A stretch of DNA of 64,000 bases, taken from Sphingomonas citri (GTDB lineage: Bacteria > Pseudomonadota > Alphaproteobacteria > Sphingomonadales > Sphingomonadaceae). This document shows, piece after piece, positions 1 through 8,985 of the stretch. The translations under genes and the position numbers were made by a program. The stretch spans positions 62,001-126,000 of the forward strand of contig NZ_JAHXZN010000001.1 of the NCBI RefSeq assembly GCF_019429485.1, given 5' to 3'. The number at the start of each line of letters is the position of its first letter. Within the stretch, counting starts at the first letter, position 1. The notes beneath the pieces are model-generated. The model was not told the origin of the DNA, ran no database searches, and was given only the letters and a program-made list of their open reading frames with translations.

Positions 1-200
1 GCCTCGAGGCTCTCCTCCTTGGCGGAGTCGAGGAAGCCGCAGGTGTTGACCAGCACGACATCGGCACCCGCATAGTCGGGCGACATCTGATAGCCGTCGG
101 CGCGCAGCTGCGTCAGGATCCGCTCGGAATCGACCAGATTCTTCGGACAGCCGAGCGAGACCATGCCGACGCGCGGCGGGGAGGGGAGTAAAGTTGCCAT
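1..200 (-). CDS. rimO: Ribosomal protein S12 methylthiotransferase RimO (N-terminal part only)
   Basis: Only the first 66 or so codons lie in the window; the gene runs off the left edge. Read on the minus strand from the ATG at 200, the product has the motif [15 protein letters not shown], followed by an LVNTCGF segment. These are the first two conserved cysteines of the N-terminal UPF0004 domain of radical-SAM methylthiotransferases. The [10 protein letters not shown] form is typical of RimO, which methylthiolates an aspartate of ribosomal protein S12, rather than of MiaB. The radical-SAM and TRAM domains are outside the window. It is divergent from anmK with about 95 nt between the starts. 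Confidence 0.93.
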   Translation of the reverse strand, partial: MATLLPSPPRVGMVSLGCPKNLVDSERILTQLRADGYQMSPDYAGADVVLVNTCGFLDSAKEESLE

Positions 201-294
201 GAGACGCCGCGCACATAATGCGCGACGGCCCGATTTGCCAGCACCGCTGACGTAGCGATAGGACCGCGCGATGATGGGGCGGGAGACAGACACG

Positions 295-1389
295 ATGCTG
301 GCGATCGGGCTGATGTCGGGCACCTCGCTCGACGGCATCGACGCGGCGCTGATCGAGACCGACGGCGAGCGCGCGGCGCGGCTGGTGGCGTTTCGCGGCG
401 AGCCCTATTCGGATCAGGCGCGGGCGCAGCTCGCCGCCGCCACCCAGCTGGCGCTCGGCTTCCAGCGCCCGCGCGCGAGCCCGCCGATCGTCGCCGCGGC
501 CGACCTGATCACGCGCACCCACACACTGGCTGTGCAGAAGCTATTGCGCGACGCCGGGGTGACGGCCGGCGAGGTCGACGCCATCGGCTTCCACGGCCAG
601 ACCGTGGCGCATCGCCCCGATCGCGGCTGGACGTGGCAGATCGGCGACGGCCAGACGCTCGCCGACGTCACGGGCATCACTACGGTCGGCGACTTCCGCT
701 CCGCCGATGTCGCCGCGGGGGGGCAGGGCGCGCCGCTGCTGCCGGTCTATCACGCCGCGCGCGCCGCCGCGTTCGGCGACGTGGTCGCGGTGCTCAACCT
801 GGGCGGTGTCGCCAACATCACCCTGGTGGCGGACGGCGCGCCGCTCGCCGCCTTTGACACCGGCCCCGCCAACGGCCTGATCGACAGCTGGATGGAGCAG
901 GAGGCGGGCGAGCGCTTCGATCGCGACGGCGCCACCGCCGCGGCCGGCCGGGTCGACGAGAGCGTGCTCGGCGCGATGCTCGACCACCCCTTCTTCGACG
1001 CGCCCTATCCCAAGTCGCTCGATCGCAGCGACTTCACGATCCAGCCCGCGCGCGGTCTGAGCCTGGCCGACGGCGCGGCGACGCTGACCGCCTTCACCGC
1101 GGCGAGCGTCGCGGTGGCGCTGCGGCTGCTGCCGCGCGCGCCGCGACGGCTGCTGGTCGGCGGCGGCGGGCGGCTCAACCCGACGCTGATGCGGATGATC
1201 GCCGAGCAGACCGGCCTCCCGGCCGAGCCGGTCGACGTGCTCGGGTGGAACGGCGACTCGCTCGAGGCGGAGGGCTTCGCCTTCATGGCGGTACGGACAC
1301 TGCGCGGGCTGCCGATCAGCTTCCCCGGCACCACCGGTGCGCCGCGTCCGCTGTGCGGCGGTACCGTGTTCCGGCCAAGACTTCGCTGA
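295..1389 (+). CDS. anmK: Anhydro-N-acetylmuramic acid kinase AnmK
   Basis: This enzyme of peptidoglycan recycling opens the 1,6-anhydro ring of anhydro-MurNAc and phosphorylates it to MurNAc-6-phosphate in the cytoplasm. The N-terminus carries the family's nucleotide-binding signature [15 protein letters not shown]. Further family motifs are [12 protein letters not shown], a [11 protein letters not shown] segment with AFDTGPAN soon after, and [11 protein letters not shown] near the C-terminus. The length of 364 residues is normal. An in-frame ATG at 271 would add eight unconserved residues; I prefer 295 because the conserved strand begins two residues later. Other peptidoglycan genes in the window (mtgA, the amidase, mltG) are not linked to it. 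Confidence 0.95.
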   Translation: MLAIGLMSGTSLDGIDAALIETDGERAARLVAFRGEPYSDQARAQLAAATQLALGFQRPRASPPIVAAADLITRTHTLAVQKLLRDAGVTAGEVDAIGFHGQTVAHRPDRGWTWQIGDGQTLADVTGITTVGDFRSADVAAGGQGAPLLPVYHAARAAAFGDVVAVLNLGGVANITLVADGAPLAAFDTGPANGLIDSWMEQEAGERFDRDGATAAAGRVDESVLGAMLDHPFFDAPYPKSLDRSDFTIQPARGLSLADGAATLTAFTAASVAVALRLLPRAPRRLLVGGGGRLNPTLMRMIAEQTGLPAEPVDVLGWNGDSLEAEGFAFMAVRTLRGLPISFPGTTGAPRPLCGGTVFRPRLR

Positions 1390-1392
1390 GCC

Positions 1393-1815
1393 TCAGCGCG
1401 TGACCGTCACCGTCGCGGGGTGATGCTTGTCGAGGTAGCGCTTGATCCGCTTCACGTTGCGCGTGTTTGAGCGATACATCAGGTCGGCCGCGTCGCCGAT
1501 CAGCGGAACCGCGCCGAGCAAGGTGTCGAAGCCGATCCGCGCGGTCATCCCCATCAGCGCGGCACGACTCATCCCGAGATTGCGCGCCTCCCAGACGATC
1601 CACATCCCCATCGCCGCGGTGATCAGGTCGCCCACCACGGGGACCAGCCCGATGATGGCGTCTAGCCCGACGCGACGATTGATGCCGGGGATGACGAACA
1701 GCCCCTCGAGCAGCTGTTCCATCGCCTCGACGCGGCGACGCACCGAGGCGGGGTCACTGCCGGTCGGCAGCGAGTCGAGCAGCGGCGCGGCCAGCGGGGT
1801 GGGACGAGCGTTCAT
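1393..1815 (-). CDS. DUF4112 family membrane-associated protein
   Basis: A 140-residue protein with two similar hydrophobic glycine-rich segments. The first reads GLDAIIGLVPVVGDLIT and the second FDTLLGAVPLIGDAADL, and each ends in a GD pair. This paired pattern is the hallmark of DUF4112, a family of small bacterial proteins without assigned function. A basic tail (RNVKRIKRYLDKHH) follows. The ATG at 1815 was chosen because the longer open frame runs into the upstream substrate-binding-protein gene, which ends only 5 nt before it. The two genes are therefore probably co-transcribed. Membrane association is inferred from hydrophobicity. Confidence 0.8.
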   Translation of the reverse strand: MNARPTPLAAPLLDSLPTGSDPASVRRRVEAMEQLLEGLFVIPGINRRVGLDAIIGLVPVVGDLITAAMGMWIVWEARNLGMSRAALMGMTARIGFDTLLGAVPLIGDAADLMYRSNTRNVKRIKRYLDKHHPATVTVTR

Positions 1816-1820
1816 GGAAC

Positions 1821-3206
1821 TTAGTTGGTGTCGGCGCGCAGCCGGTTCAACGGGTGCCAGGCCCGCGCGTTGGGCTGCCATTGGCGCAGCCGCAGCGCCA
1901 CCAGCGACCAGCGGAACGGTCGCGCCAGTGGGATGAAGGCGACGTCGTCGGTCAGCAGCCGATCGGCGGTGGCACTGGCGCGCGCGCGCGCGTCGAGCGT
2001 GTCGGCGAGCCGCGCCGCCTCGATCGCCTCATGCGCCGCGTCCGAGCAGGAGGCGCAGGCCTCAGAGAGATACCAGCGCGCGCTGTCATAGGGCGCGACC
2101 TCGTCGACCAGGCGCAAATCGGCGTCGGTCGAATCGGCGGCGACGCGGACCGGCCGCACGCCGATCCCGTAAAGGTCGCGCGCCAGCCGCGCCCACAGCG
2201 ATGTCCCGCCCGCGCCGCCGGGCAGCGCGAGCCGCAGCGTCGGCGTCGCACCGTTGGCGAGCCGCCACGCGCTCACGCGCGCGCGCGCGGCGGTCTGACG
2301 CTGCTCGGGGAGGACCGTGCTCCAGCCGGGGTTGGCCGGTGGCGCGGCGGAGTCGAGCTGCTCGGGCAGCACGGTCTCGCGCGCTGCCCAGTCGCTCGAG
2401 ACGCTCGCCACCAGATCGCCGCGGTCGAACGCCATAGCGATTGCGCCGCGGTTGGCAGCGTCCGCGAGGAAGCCATCGCGCCGGACTACCGCCAGGCCGA
2501 AGAGGCCGGCGGCGGGATCCAGCTTGACGTTGATCGGTGCGGGGTTGGCGGCGCGCAGCAGCGGCCAGTCGGCGATCGTGCCGCCGGTGACGAGGTCCGA
2601 CTGGCGCTCGACGAAGCGCAGGATCGCGCTCGCGGCGCGTTCGCCGCGCAACAGCACGTCATCCTCGGGGGCGGGGCCGGGTTCCTCCGGGTCGCGGTCG
2701 GGATCGAGCGCGGGTGCGAGCAGCAGCCCTCCGCCGCGCTCGGCGCGCTGACGGAACGGCCCCGCGCCGCCGGGCGGGCGCGGGCGATCGCGCACCAGGG
2801 CGAGCTCCGGCTGGGCAAACAACTTCAGCAGGTCGGGGCGTGGACGCGCCAGCTCGACCTCGATCACCTCAGGGGTCATCTCGACGATGGACGAGACCGC
2901 GGTGAGATAGGGCGCGAGCCGGTTGCCCGAGCGCGCGCTGATCTCGCGCCGCAGCAGCGCCACCACCTGCGCCGCGCGCACCGGTGCACCGTCGGGCCAA
3001 TGCGCGTCGCGCAGGCGGAAGATGTAGCTGCGGCCCTCGTCTGTGACGATCCAGCGTTCCGCCACGCCCGCCTCCACCTGACCCGAGGCGTCGAGCCGCA
3101 CGAGACCCTCGGCGAGCGAGTCGATGAGCAACCGCTCGGGCTCGCCCAGTCGCGCTCGGCTGCGGCCGGGCAGCTGGGGCGCGCCGCCGATGACACTGAC
3201 GACCAC
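1821..3206 (-). CDS. ABC transporter substrate-binding protein, family 5 (peptide/nickel type); start unresolved
   Basis: The body resembles extracellular solute-binding proteins of family 5, which bind oligopeptides, nickel or opines for ABC importers: an early LIDSLAEGLVRLD segment, then the characteristic YIFRLRDAHWPDGAPVRA stretch. No permease or ATPase gene is adjacent. The start is a problem. In frame upstream of the GTG at 3206 lies a convincing lipoprotein signal, AAALLITTASCGRR, with the lipidated Cys codon at 3233. Between that and the tRNA-Leu 3' end (3281) there is no ATG, GTG or TTG. The nearest in-frame ATG is at 3368, just 5' of the tRNA gene, so a start there would place the whole tRNA inside the coding region. 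The coordinates give the shortest conservative version. Confidence 0.7.
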   Translation of the reverse strand: MVVSVIGGAPQLPGRSRARLGEPERLLIDSLAEGLVRLDASGQVEAGVAERWIVTDEGRSYIFRLRDAHWPDGAPVRAAQVVALLRREISARSGNRLAPYLTAVSSIVEMTPEVIEVELARPRPDLLKLFAQPELALVRDRPRPPGGAGPFRQRAERGGGLLLAPALDPDRDPEEPGPAPEDDVLLRGERAASAILRFVERQSDLVTGGTIADWPLLRAANPAPINVKLDPAAGLFGLAVVRRDGFLADAANRGAIAMAFDRGDLVASVSSDWAARETVLPEQLDSAAPPANPGWSTVLPEQRQTAARARVSAWRLANGATPTLRLALPGGAGGTSLWARLARDLYGIGVRPVRVAADSTDADLRLVDEVAPYDSARWYLSEACASCSDAAHEAIEAARLADTLDARARASATADRLLTDDVAFIPLARPFRWSLVALRLRQWQPNARAWHPLNRLRADTN

Positions 3207-3280
3207 CGGGCCGACGTCGGCGCGCCGCCCGCAGCTGGCGGTGGTGATCAGCAGCGCGGCCGCGGTCGCTCGCCCGAAGA

Positions 3281-3364
3281 TGGTGCGGACGGCGGGACTC
3301 GAACCCGCACGCCGATGGCAGAGGATTTTAAGTCCCCAGCGTCTACCGATTCCGCCACGTCCGC
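3281..3364 (-). tRNA. tRNA-Leu (anticodon UAA)
   Basis: The minus strand folds as a class II tRNA. The acceptor stem GCGGACG pairs with CGTCCGC, followed by A and an encoded CCA. The T-arm GCGGG-TTCGAGT-CCCGC is intact. The anticodon loop is CTTAAAA within a GGGGA/TCCTC stem, giving UAA, which reads UUA. A long variable arm is present, as expected for leucine. The encoded CCA end lies directly against the substrate-binding-protein reading frame. Confidence 0.97.
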
Positions 3365-3413
3365 CCATCGTCGCCCACGAAGCGGTTGCGACGGACCGCG
3401 TCAACCCGGCGCG

Positions 3414-3698
3414 TCACTCGCCGACGTTGAGGCGGACGCGCATCTCCTTGCCGGGCTTGAAGAACGGCACGCGCTTAGCGTCGACCTCGACGGTCTCGCC
3501 GGTGCGCGGGTTGCGCCCGACACGCGCGTCGCGTGCGCGCGTGGAGAAGGCACCGAAGCCGCGCAGCTCGACTCGGCCGTTGCTGGCCAGCCGCGCGGTG
3601 ATCTCGTCGAAGAAGGTGGCCACGATCGCCTCCACGTCGCGCTGCGCCAGCTCCGGATTACCGGCGGCCAACTGCTGCACCAACTCCGAGCGTATCAT
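3414..3698 (-). CDS. ihfB: Integration host factor subunit beta
   Basis: A 94-residue DNA-bending protein of the HU/IHF family. It has the N-terminal helical dimerisation part ([17 protein letters not shown]), the VELRGFGAF strand, and the DNA-binding arm [12 protein letters not shown] with the conserved Pro that intercalates at the kink. It ends with [13 protein letters not shown]. The IRSELV start and the arm fit IHF-beta better than HU. The ATG at 3698 gives the family's normal length; an upstream extension is not conserved. It lies downstream of rpsA in the same direction, as in many proteobacteria, but a strong hairpin separates them. IHF commonly assists sigma-54 promoters such as the psp promoter in this window. 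Confidence 0.94.
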   Translation of the reverse strand: MIRSELVQQLAAGNPELAQRDVEAIVATFFDEITARLASNGRVELRGFGAFSTRARDARVGRNPRTGETVEVDAKRVPFFKPGKEMRVRLNVGE

Positions 3699-3849
3699 CC
3701 TGCGTCCACTTCCGGCGTATACCAAGCGAGCCGGGTTGATACAGATAAGCTTCCCCGCGCGATAGCACCGATCTGGTCGTTTTTCAGCATTATGGGTCAG
3801 TGTTGTACGGTTGAGCGCTACCATCGCACCGATCGGGAAGAACGAGGAA

Positions 3850-3875
3850 GGGGACCGGCCTCGCGGCCGATCCCC
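3850..3875 (-). terminator. Rho-independent terminator of rpsA
   Basis: On the minus strand, GGGGATCGGCC and GGCCGGTCCCC form an 11-bp stem with one G-T wobble and a GCGA loop. It is followed by the pyrimidine-rich run TTCCTCGTTCTTCCC. It lies about 30 nt past the rpsA stop codon and separates rpsA from ihfB. Confidence 0.8.
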
Positions 3876-3904
3876 TCGCTCGTCACCTCGCGGTGTCGAA
3901 CAGC

Positions 3905-5611
3905 TTACTTCTTGGTGTCGCGCGCCTTGAGCGCCTCGCCCAGGATGTCGCCCAGCGACGCGCCCGAGTCGGACGAGCCGTACTGCGCCACTGCCTGCTT
4001 CTCCTCGGAGATCTGCATCGCCTTGATCGAGAAGGTGGGCTTCTTCGAACGATCGAAGCCGGTGACCATCGCGTCGAACTTCTGGCCGACCTGGAAGCGC
4101 TCCGGACGCTGCTCGTCGCGGTCGCGGCCGAGGTCGGTGCGCTTGATGAAGCCGGTCGCGCCGTCGTCGCCCTGCTGCACTTCGAGACCTGCGTCGCGGA
4201 CCTCGAGCACGGTGACGGTGACGACCTGGTTCTTGCCCAGGCGATCGCCCGCGCCCGCCGCGACCGGACCGCCGCGCTCGAGCTGCTTCATGCCGAGCGA
4301 GATGCGCTCCTTCTCCGGATCGATGTCGAGCACCACCGCCTGGACGGTCTCGCCCTTGCGGTGCAGGTTGAGCGCGTCCTCACCCGACACGCCCCACGCG
4401 ATGTCGGACATGTGGACCATGCCGTCGACGTCGTTGTCCAGGCCGATGAAGAGACCGAACTCGGTCGCGTTCTTGACCTCGCCCTCGACGGTCGAGCCGA
4501 TCGGGTGCGCGGCGGCGAACGCCTCCCACGGATTGGCCTGCGCCTGCTTCAGGCCCAGCGAGATGCGGCGCTTGTCCTCGTCGACCTCGAGCACCACCAC
4601 GTCCACCTCCTGCGAGGTCGACACGATCTTGCCGGGATGGACGTTCTTCTTGGTCCAGGACATCTCGGACACGTGGACGAGGCCCTCGATGCCCGCCTCG
4701 AGCTCGACGAACGCACCATATTCGGTGATGTTCGTGACTCGGCCCGACAGCTTGGCGCCGACCGGGTACTTGGACGACGCGCCGTCCCACGGATCGCTCT
4801 CGAGCTGCTTCATGCCCAGCGAGATGCGCTGCGTGTCCTTGTTGATGCGGATGATCTGCACCTTCACGGTGTCGCCGATGTTGATCATCTCGCTCGGGTG
4901 GCCGACGCGCTTGTAGCTGAGGTCGGTGACGTGCAGCAGGCCGTCGATCCCGCCCAGATCGACGAAGGCGCCGTAGTCGGTGATGTTCTTCACCACGCCG
5001 TCTATGATCTGGCCCTCGTGGAGCGACTGGATCAGGCCCGAGCGCTGCTCGGCGCGGGTCTCTTCCAACACCGCGCGACGCGACACCACGATGTTGCCGC
5101 GCTTGCGGTCCATCTTGAGGATCTGGAACGGCTGCGGGATGTCCATCAGCGGCGTGACGTCACGCACCGGGCGGATGTCGACCTGCGAGCCGGGGAGGAA
5201 CGCCACCGCGCCGTTGAGGTCGACGGTGAAGCCGCCCTTGACGCGGCCGAAGATCACGCCCTCGACGCGCGCGGTCTTGCTGAACTCGAGCTCGAGCTTG
5301 TCCCAGGCGGCCTCGCGGCGCGCGCGGTCGCGGCTGAGCATCGCCTCGCCGTGCATGTTCTCGACGCGGTCGACATAGACCTCGACCTCGTCGCCGACCT
5401 TGAGCTCGGCCTTCTGTCCCGGCGCCGGTGCGAACTCGCGCAGCGGCACGCGGCCCTCGCTCTTCAGACCGACGTCGATCACCGCCAGGTCGTTCTCGAT
5501 GCCGGTCACGGTGCCGAGCACCACGCGGCCCTCGAAGCTGTCGGCACCGCCGAACATGTCATCGAGCAGCGCCGCGAATTCGTCGCGCGAGGGAGTTGCC
5601 GTAGAGGCCAT
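3905..5611 (-). CDS. rpsA: 30S ribosomal protein S1
   Basis: A 568-residue protein made of tandem S1 RNA-binding domains. It brings mRNA to the 30S subunit and is essential for initiation on structured leaders. Repeated domain signatures are visible, for example [38 protein letters not shown] and [18 protein letters not shown], each followed by a VHVSE- or LHVTD-type strand and an RISLGMKQ- or [12 protein letters not shown] close. Length and domain order match the alphaproteobacterial six-domain S1. The ATG at 5611 is preceded by a hairpin-containing leader of more than 100 nt. It is transcribed in the same direction as cmk-aroA, the usual neighbours in proteobacteria. Confidence 0.97.
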   Translation of the reverse strand: MASTATPSRDEFAALLDDMFGGADSFEGRVVLGTVTGIENDLAVIDVGLKSEGRVPLREFAPAPGQKAELKVGDEVEVYVDRVENMHGEAMLSRDRARREAAWDKLELEFSKTARVEGVIFGRVKGGFTVDLNGAVAFLPGSQVDIRPVRDVTPLMDIPQPFQILKMDRKRGNIVVSRRAVLEETRAEQRSGLIQSLHEGQIIDGVVKNITDYGAFVDLGGIDGLLHVTDLSYKRVGHPSEMINIGDTVKVQIIRINKDTQRISLGMKQLESDPWDGASSKYPVGAKLSGRVTNITEYGAFVELEAGIEGLVHVSEMSWTKKNVHPGKIVSTSQEVDVVVLEVDEDKRRISLGLKQAQANPWEAFAAAHPIGSTVEGEVKNATEFGLFIGLDNDVDGMVHMSDIAWGVSGEDALNLHRKGETVQAVVLDIDPEKERISLGMKQLERGGPVAAGAGDRLGKNQVVTVTVLEVRDAGLEVQQGDDGATGFIKRTDLGRDRDEQRPERFQVGQKFDAMVTGFDRSKKPTFSIKAMQISEEKQAVAQYGSSDSGASLGDILGEALKARDTKK

Positions 5612-5637
5612 AAATGCTTCGTCCTAGTCGTGTTTCC

Positions 5638-5668
5638 GGCCAAGCGGTTGGGTCCGCTGGTCTTGGCC
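5638..5668 (-). other. Hairpin in the rpsA leader
   Basis: About 27 nt upstream of the rpsA start, GGCCAAG and CTTGGCC on the minus strand form a 7-bp stem enclosing a smaller CGG/CCG stem. S1 is autoregulated through leader structure in E. coli, so this could be a control element. That role is inference only. Confidence 0.35.
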
Positions 5669-5891
5669 ATCACCGTCGCGGCGGCCGCATGCCGCGCGCG
5701 ACATCCGTGTCGGCACGAGGTGCGAGGAGACGCCGCCCATAAGCGAAAAGGCGCGAGAGGACCTGCCTGTCGCGCCATGCCTCCGCGAGCCCCAGCCCAC
5801 CGGACCTAAGTTATATAGCGGATAAGCGGAGGGTGGACAAGCGGCGGACGCACGGTCGGCCAAGGCGCTACCATTAGCGCCCTACAACCGC

Positions 5892-5986
5892 CGTCATCCT
5901 GAACTCGTTTCAGGATTCACGGTGTCGCTCACGCCCCCGTCGCGGCGCCTGCGGAGCGGTGGATCTTGAAACGAGTTCAGGATGAA
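5892..5986. repeat. REP-like inverted repeat, copy 1
   Basis: One of six related roughly 95-bp intergenic elements. The left end is CGTCATCCTGAACTCG and the right end is its inverted counterpart ACGAGTTCAGGATGA. Each end is itself a small hairpin (CCTGAA/TTCAGG). Between them is a GC-rich core with the motif GGCGCCTGCGG, shared with copies 3 and 4. It sits in the 440-nt rpsA-cmk gap, which holds no gene that I can support. Confidence 0.85.
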
Positions 5987-6054
5987 GGTGGAAGGGGTGG
6001 GGAGACTGGTGCCAAACGCCCCCGCGCCTCGACATCATTCTCACGCCAGCCCCC

Positions 6055-6705
6055 TCAAACCGACGGCGCTGCCATCGCGGCGGCACGTGCCAGCCGCGCC
6101 TCGACCAGCGCGATCGCCTTGGCCACCGCCGCCTCGATCGACAGGAAGCTGGTGTCGAGCTGCGCGGCGTCGATCGCGGGCACCAGCGGGGCAGTGGCGC
6201 GCGAGCTGTCGCGGTCGTCGCGCGAGCGGATATCGGCGAGCACCTGGTCGTAGCTGGTGTCGTCGCCGCGCGCGCGCAGCTCGGCATGGCGGCGCTGCGC
6301 CCGGATCGTCGGGGTCGCGCGGATGAACAGCTTGGCGTCGGCGTCGGGGGCGATCACCGTGCCGATGTCGCGCCCGTCGAGCACCGCGCCGCCGGGCTGG
6401 TGCGCGAACCGTTTCTGCCGTTGGAGCAGCGCCGCGCGAACCAGCGGATGCGCCGAGACGATCGAGGCGATCTGCCCGGTAGCGTCGTCGCGCAATGCCG
6501 CGTCGGCGAGCAGATCCTCGTCGAAGCCACAGGCGGCGACCGCGTCGGCCTCGATCGACGGGTCGAGCTCGAGCCGCATTACGGTGAGCGCCACCGCCCG
6601 GTACAACAGGCCGGTGTCGAGATGGGGAACGTGATAATGACGCGCCAGCGCGCGCGCGATCGTGCCCTTGCCCGAGGCCGCCGGTCCGTCCACCGCGATG
6701 ATCAC
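6055..6705 (-). CDS. cmk: Cytidylate kinase (CMP/dCMP kinase)
   Basis: This enzyme phosphorylates CMP and dCMP to the diphosphates for nucleic-acid synthesis. The P-loop is at residues 7-15 ([10 protein letters not shown]), followed by [12 protein letters not shown], the (d)CMP-site motif DGRDIGTVI, and an [11 protein letters not shown] lid region. The length of 216 residues is normal. The start is a GTG at 6705 that overlaps the aroA stop codon (GTGA), indicating translational coupling. aroA-cmk-rpsA is a conserved proteobacterial order. Confidence 0.95.
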   Translation of the reverse strand: MIIAVDGPAASGKGTIARALARHYHVPHLDTGLLYRAVALTVMRLELDPSIEADAVAACGFDEDLLADAALRDDATGQIASIVSAHPLVRAALLQRQKRFAHQPGGAVLDGRDIGTVIAPDADAKLFIRATPTIRAQRRHAELRARGDDTSYDQVLADIRSRDDRDSSRATAPLVPAIDAAQLDTSFLSIEAAVAKAIALVEARLARAAAMAAPSV

Positions 6706-8045
6706 GCCGTCTCTCCGGAAAGCTCTGCGAGTTGCTGATAGAAGGCGGGATAGCTCGTGGCGACCGGGCTCGCGTCGTCGAGCGTGATCGAGTCGCGCGC
6801 GTGCAGGGCGGCGATCGTCATGCTCATCGCGATGCGATGATCGAGCTGGGTCGCCACGGTGGCGCCCCCCGCGATCTTGTCGCCACCATTGCCATGCACG
6901 GTGAGCCCATCCTCGTGCTCGACGGTGGTGACTCCATTGGCCTCGAGCGCGACGCGCATCGCGGCGATCCGGTCGCTCTCCTTGACGCGCAGCTCCTCGG
7001 CACCGCGCGCGACGGTCGCGCCGGCGGCGAAGGCGGCGGCGACGAACAGCACCGGATATTCGTCGATCATCGACGGCGCGAGATCGGGCGGCACCTCGAT
7101 CCCACTGAGCGCGGCGTGGCGCACCCGCAGGTCGGCGACGGGCTCGCCGCCCACGGTCCGCGGCGCCAGCTCGGCGATGTCGGCGCCCATCATCCGCAGC
7201 GCGGTGACGAGCCCGGCGCGCGTCGGGTTGAGCCCGACATTCTCGATCACCACGTCGCTGCCTGGCACCACCGAGGCGGCGACCATCCAAAAGGCAGCGG
7301 ACGAGGGGTCGCCCGGCACCGTGATCGACTGCGGCCGCAGCTCGGCCTCGCCCTCGAGCGCGATCACGCGGCCGCGCGGCCCCTGCTCGACCGTCAGCCG
7401 CGCGCCGAAGCCGGCCAGCATGCGCTCGCTATGGTCGCGCGTCGGCACCGGCTCGATCACGCGCGTGATGCCCGGCGTGTTGAGCGCGGCGAGCAGCACC
7501 GCCGACTTCACCTGCGCCGAGGCGACCGGCAGCTCATAGTCGATCGGCACCGACGGGACGAGGCCGCGCACCGTCAGCGGCAGCCGCCCGCCCGGCGACG
7601 ACGTGATGTCGGCCCCCATCCGCGCCAGCGGCGTGATCACGCGCCCCATCGGCCGGCCCGACAGCGAGGCGTCACCCACGAACGTGGCGCTGACCGCGTG
7701 GCTCGCCACCAGCCCCATCAGCAGCCGCGTCGAGGTGCCCGAATTGCCCATGTCGAGCGCCTGCGCGGGCTGGAGCAGCCCGCCGACGCCGACGCCCTGG
7801 ACGCGCCACACCGCGTCGTCGCCGCGCGCGATCGTCGCGCCCATCGCGCGCATCGCCGCGGCGGTGGCGAGCACGTCCTCGCCCTCCAGCAGACCCTCGA
7901 TCCGGCTCTCGCCCACCGCGAGCGCCGAGAGCATCAGCGAGCGGTGGCTGATCGACTTGTCGCCGGGGACCCGGATGCGGCCGGAGAGCCGGGCGGGCGC
8001 GCGGATCACGCGCGGGGAAGGGGAGGTGTGAGGGGAATGCGCCAT
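6702..8045 (-). CDS. aroA: 3-phosphoshikimate 1-carboxyvinyltransferase (EPSP synthase)
   Basis: This enzyme transfers enolpyruvate from PEP to shikimate-3-phosphate in aromatic amino-acid synthesis. The N-terminus carries the substrate-binding stretch [18 protein letters not shown]. The motif [13 protein letters not shown] follows, with family motifs [10 protein letters not shown] and [15 protein letters not shown] further on. The LMGLVASH sequence after GTSTRL resembles the class II, glyphosate-insensitive enzymes known from alphaproteobacteria, but I assign the class only tentatively. The ATG at 8045 gives 447 residues. It is divergent from the FYDLN gene and overlaps cmk by 4 nt. Confidence 0.95.
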   Translation of the reverse strand: MAHSPHTSPSPRVIRAPARLSGRIRVPGDKSISHRSLMLSALAVGESRIEGLLEGEDVLATAAAMRAMGATIARGDDAVWRVQGVGVGGLLQPAQALDMGNSGTSTRLLMGLVASHAVSATFVGDASLSGRPMGRVITPLARMGADITSSPGGRLPLTVRGLVPSVPIDYELPVASAQVKSAVLLAALNTPGITRVIEPVPTRDHSERMLAGFGARLTVEQGPRGRVIALEGEAELRPQSITVPGDPSSAAFWMVAASVVPGSDVVIENVGLNPTRAGLVTALRMMGADIAELAPRTVGGEPVADLRVRHAALSGIEVPPDLAPSMIDEYPVLFVAAAFAAGATVARGAEELRVKESDRIAAMRVALEANGVTTVEHEDGLTVHGNGGDKIAGGATVATQLDHRIAMSMTIAALHARDSITLDDASPVATSYPAFYQQLAELSGETA

Positions 8046-8145
8046 CGTGCGCGGTGCTTGCCAGCCGGCTTGTGCTATGGCAAGGCGCGCCCCACTTCGA
8101 CGGCCACCCATCGTCGATCCACCCATCCGAAAGGCTTTGCACGGC

Positions 8146-8466
8146 ATGATCAAGCCGGAATGGGGCACGAAGCGTACGTGCCCGAAATGCGCGACGCGTT
8201 TCTACGACCTCGAGAAGGACGACCCCGTCACCTGCATCAACTGCGGGCACGCGTGGGAGCCCGAACCGATCCTCAAGTCCAAGCAGCCGCTGCCGTTCGA
8301 GCAGGCCAAGCCCGACAAGCAGGAGCCCGATCGCGACCTCGCCGGTGACGACGAGGATCTGGACACGAACGAGGACGAGGAGCCCTCGGCCGACGACGAG
8401 GTCGATCTGGGTGGCGACGACGATCTCGGCGTCGAGACCAGCAGCGACGACGACGAGAACAACTAA
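8146..8466 (+). CDS. FYDLN-type acidic zinc-ribbon protein (TIGR02300 family)
   Basis: A 106-residue protein with an N-terminal treble-cysteine region. CPKC at about residues 12-15, the family's name-giving FYDLEKDDP stretch, and CINCGHAW together provide four cysteines for a zinc ribbon. The rest is strongly acidic and low in complexity, with many Asp and Glu residues. The family is typical of alphaproteobacteria and has no established function. The ATG at 8146 starts one residue before the conserved KPEWG motif. It is divergent from aroA. Confidence 0.88.
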   Translation: MIKPEWGTKRTCPKCATRFYDLEKDDPVTCINCGHAWEPEPILKSKQPLPFEQAKPDKQEPDRDLAGDDEDLDTNEDEEPSADDEVDLGGDDDLGVETSSDDDENN

Positions 8467-8513
8467 GGTCGAAAAAAATGCGAGGCAGGCGGCTCAGGCC
8501 GCTTGCCAAGCCA

Positions 8514-8536
8514 GCAGCCCCCGGCTAGGGGGCTGC
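8514..8536 (+). terminator. Terminator-like hairpin after the FYDLN gene
   Basis: A perfect 9-bp GC-rich stem, GCAGCCCCC and GGGGGCTGC, with a 5-nt loop. It lies 48 nt past the stop codon and just before tRNA-Ala. There is no clear T-run, so it may be a weak or factor-assisted terminator. Confidence 0.5.
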
Positions 8537-8551
8537 CTCCCGGGACGGAAT

Positions 8552-8627
8552 GGGGCCGTAGCTCAGCTGGGAGAGCGTCGCAATGGCATTGCGAAGGTCA
8601 GGGGTTCGATCCCCCTCGGCTCCACCA
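8552..8627 (+). tRNA. tRNA-Ala (anticodon GGC)
   Basis: A 76-nt cloverleaf with encoded CCA. The acceptor stem GGGGCCG pairs with CGGCTCC with one wobble. The D-arm GCTC...GAGC and the T-arm AGGGG-TTCGATC-CCCCT are intact. The anticodon stem TCGCA/TGCGA holds the loop ATGGCAT, giving anticodon GGC for alanine. Confidence 0.96.
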
Positions 8628-8709
8628 TTCCCTCGTCCCGCCGCCCGCGCCGATGCTGCCGGGCCGCACCGCCAGCGCTGATCCTTGCGCCACCACGACC
8701 GCTGCGGGC

Positions 8710-8738
8710 TACCAGCCTGGCCTACTAGTCGGCTGGTA
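8710..8738 (+). terminator. Hairpin downstream of tRNA-Ala
   Basis: TACCAGCC and GGCTGGTA form an 8-bp stem with a 13-nt loop. CATTTTCTCC follows some 11 nt later. It lies 82 nt past the tRNA and may end its transcript. Confidence 0.4.
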
Positions 8739-8820
8739 CTTCAAGCTCATTTTCTCCTCCCTGCGCGCCGCCTAGTCCGGTGATCCGGCCTGATCGGCCG
8801 TGATGAGGGACGAGGCGAGC

Positions 8821-8985
8821 ATGGCGGCCAAGAAGATCGACCGGGCGTATCTCCTGCGCCGCTCCGAGGAGCATCTCATCCGCGCCGCGCGCGCCAGCGA
8901 CGATGCGGCGCGCGTGCTGCACCAGCGCTTCGCCGATCTGTACCGAGCGCGTGCCAACGGGGAGCGCCTGGTACAACAGGACTAG
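8821..8985 (+). CDS. Small hypothetical protein
   Basis: A 54-residue, charged, alanine- and arginine-rich protein that starts MAAKKIDRAYLLRRSEEH. It looks fully helical, with a central stretch RAARASDDAARVLHQRF. It has no membrane segment or cysteines. The ATG at 8821 is preceded by a weak purine-rich site (GACGAGGCG). I do not recognise a family. Its place at the edge of a probable stress island suggests a stress-related role, but that is context only. Confidence 0.6.
   Translation: MAAKKIDRAYLLRRSEEHLIRAARASDDAARVLHQRFADLYRARANGERLVQQD

Noticed and set aside
1854..4916. A 1020-codon open frame on the plus strand
   Set aside because: It runs antisense to the substrate-binding protein, tRNA-Leu, ihfB and rpsA. 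The translation is arginine-, proline- and alanine-rich without domains, as expected for the reverse strand of GC-rich genes.
3893..5809. A 638-codon frame antisense to rpsA
   Set aside because: rpsA is unmistakable on the other strand, and the frame's composition (His, Asp, Arg, Leu) is that of a mirrored coding frame.
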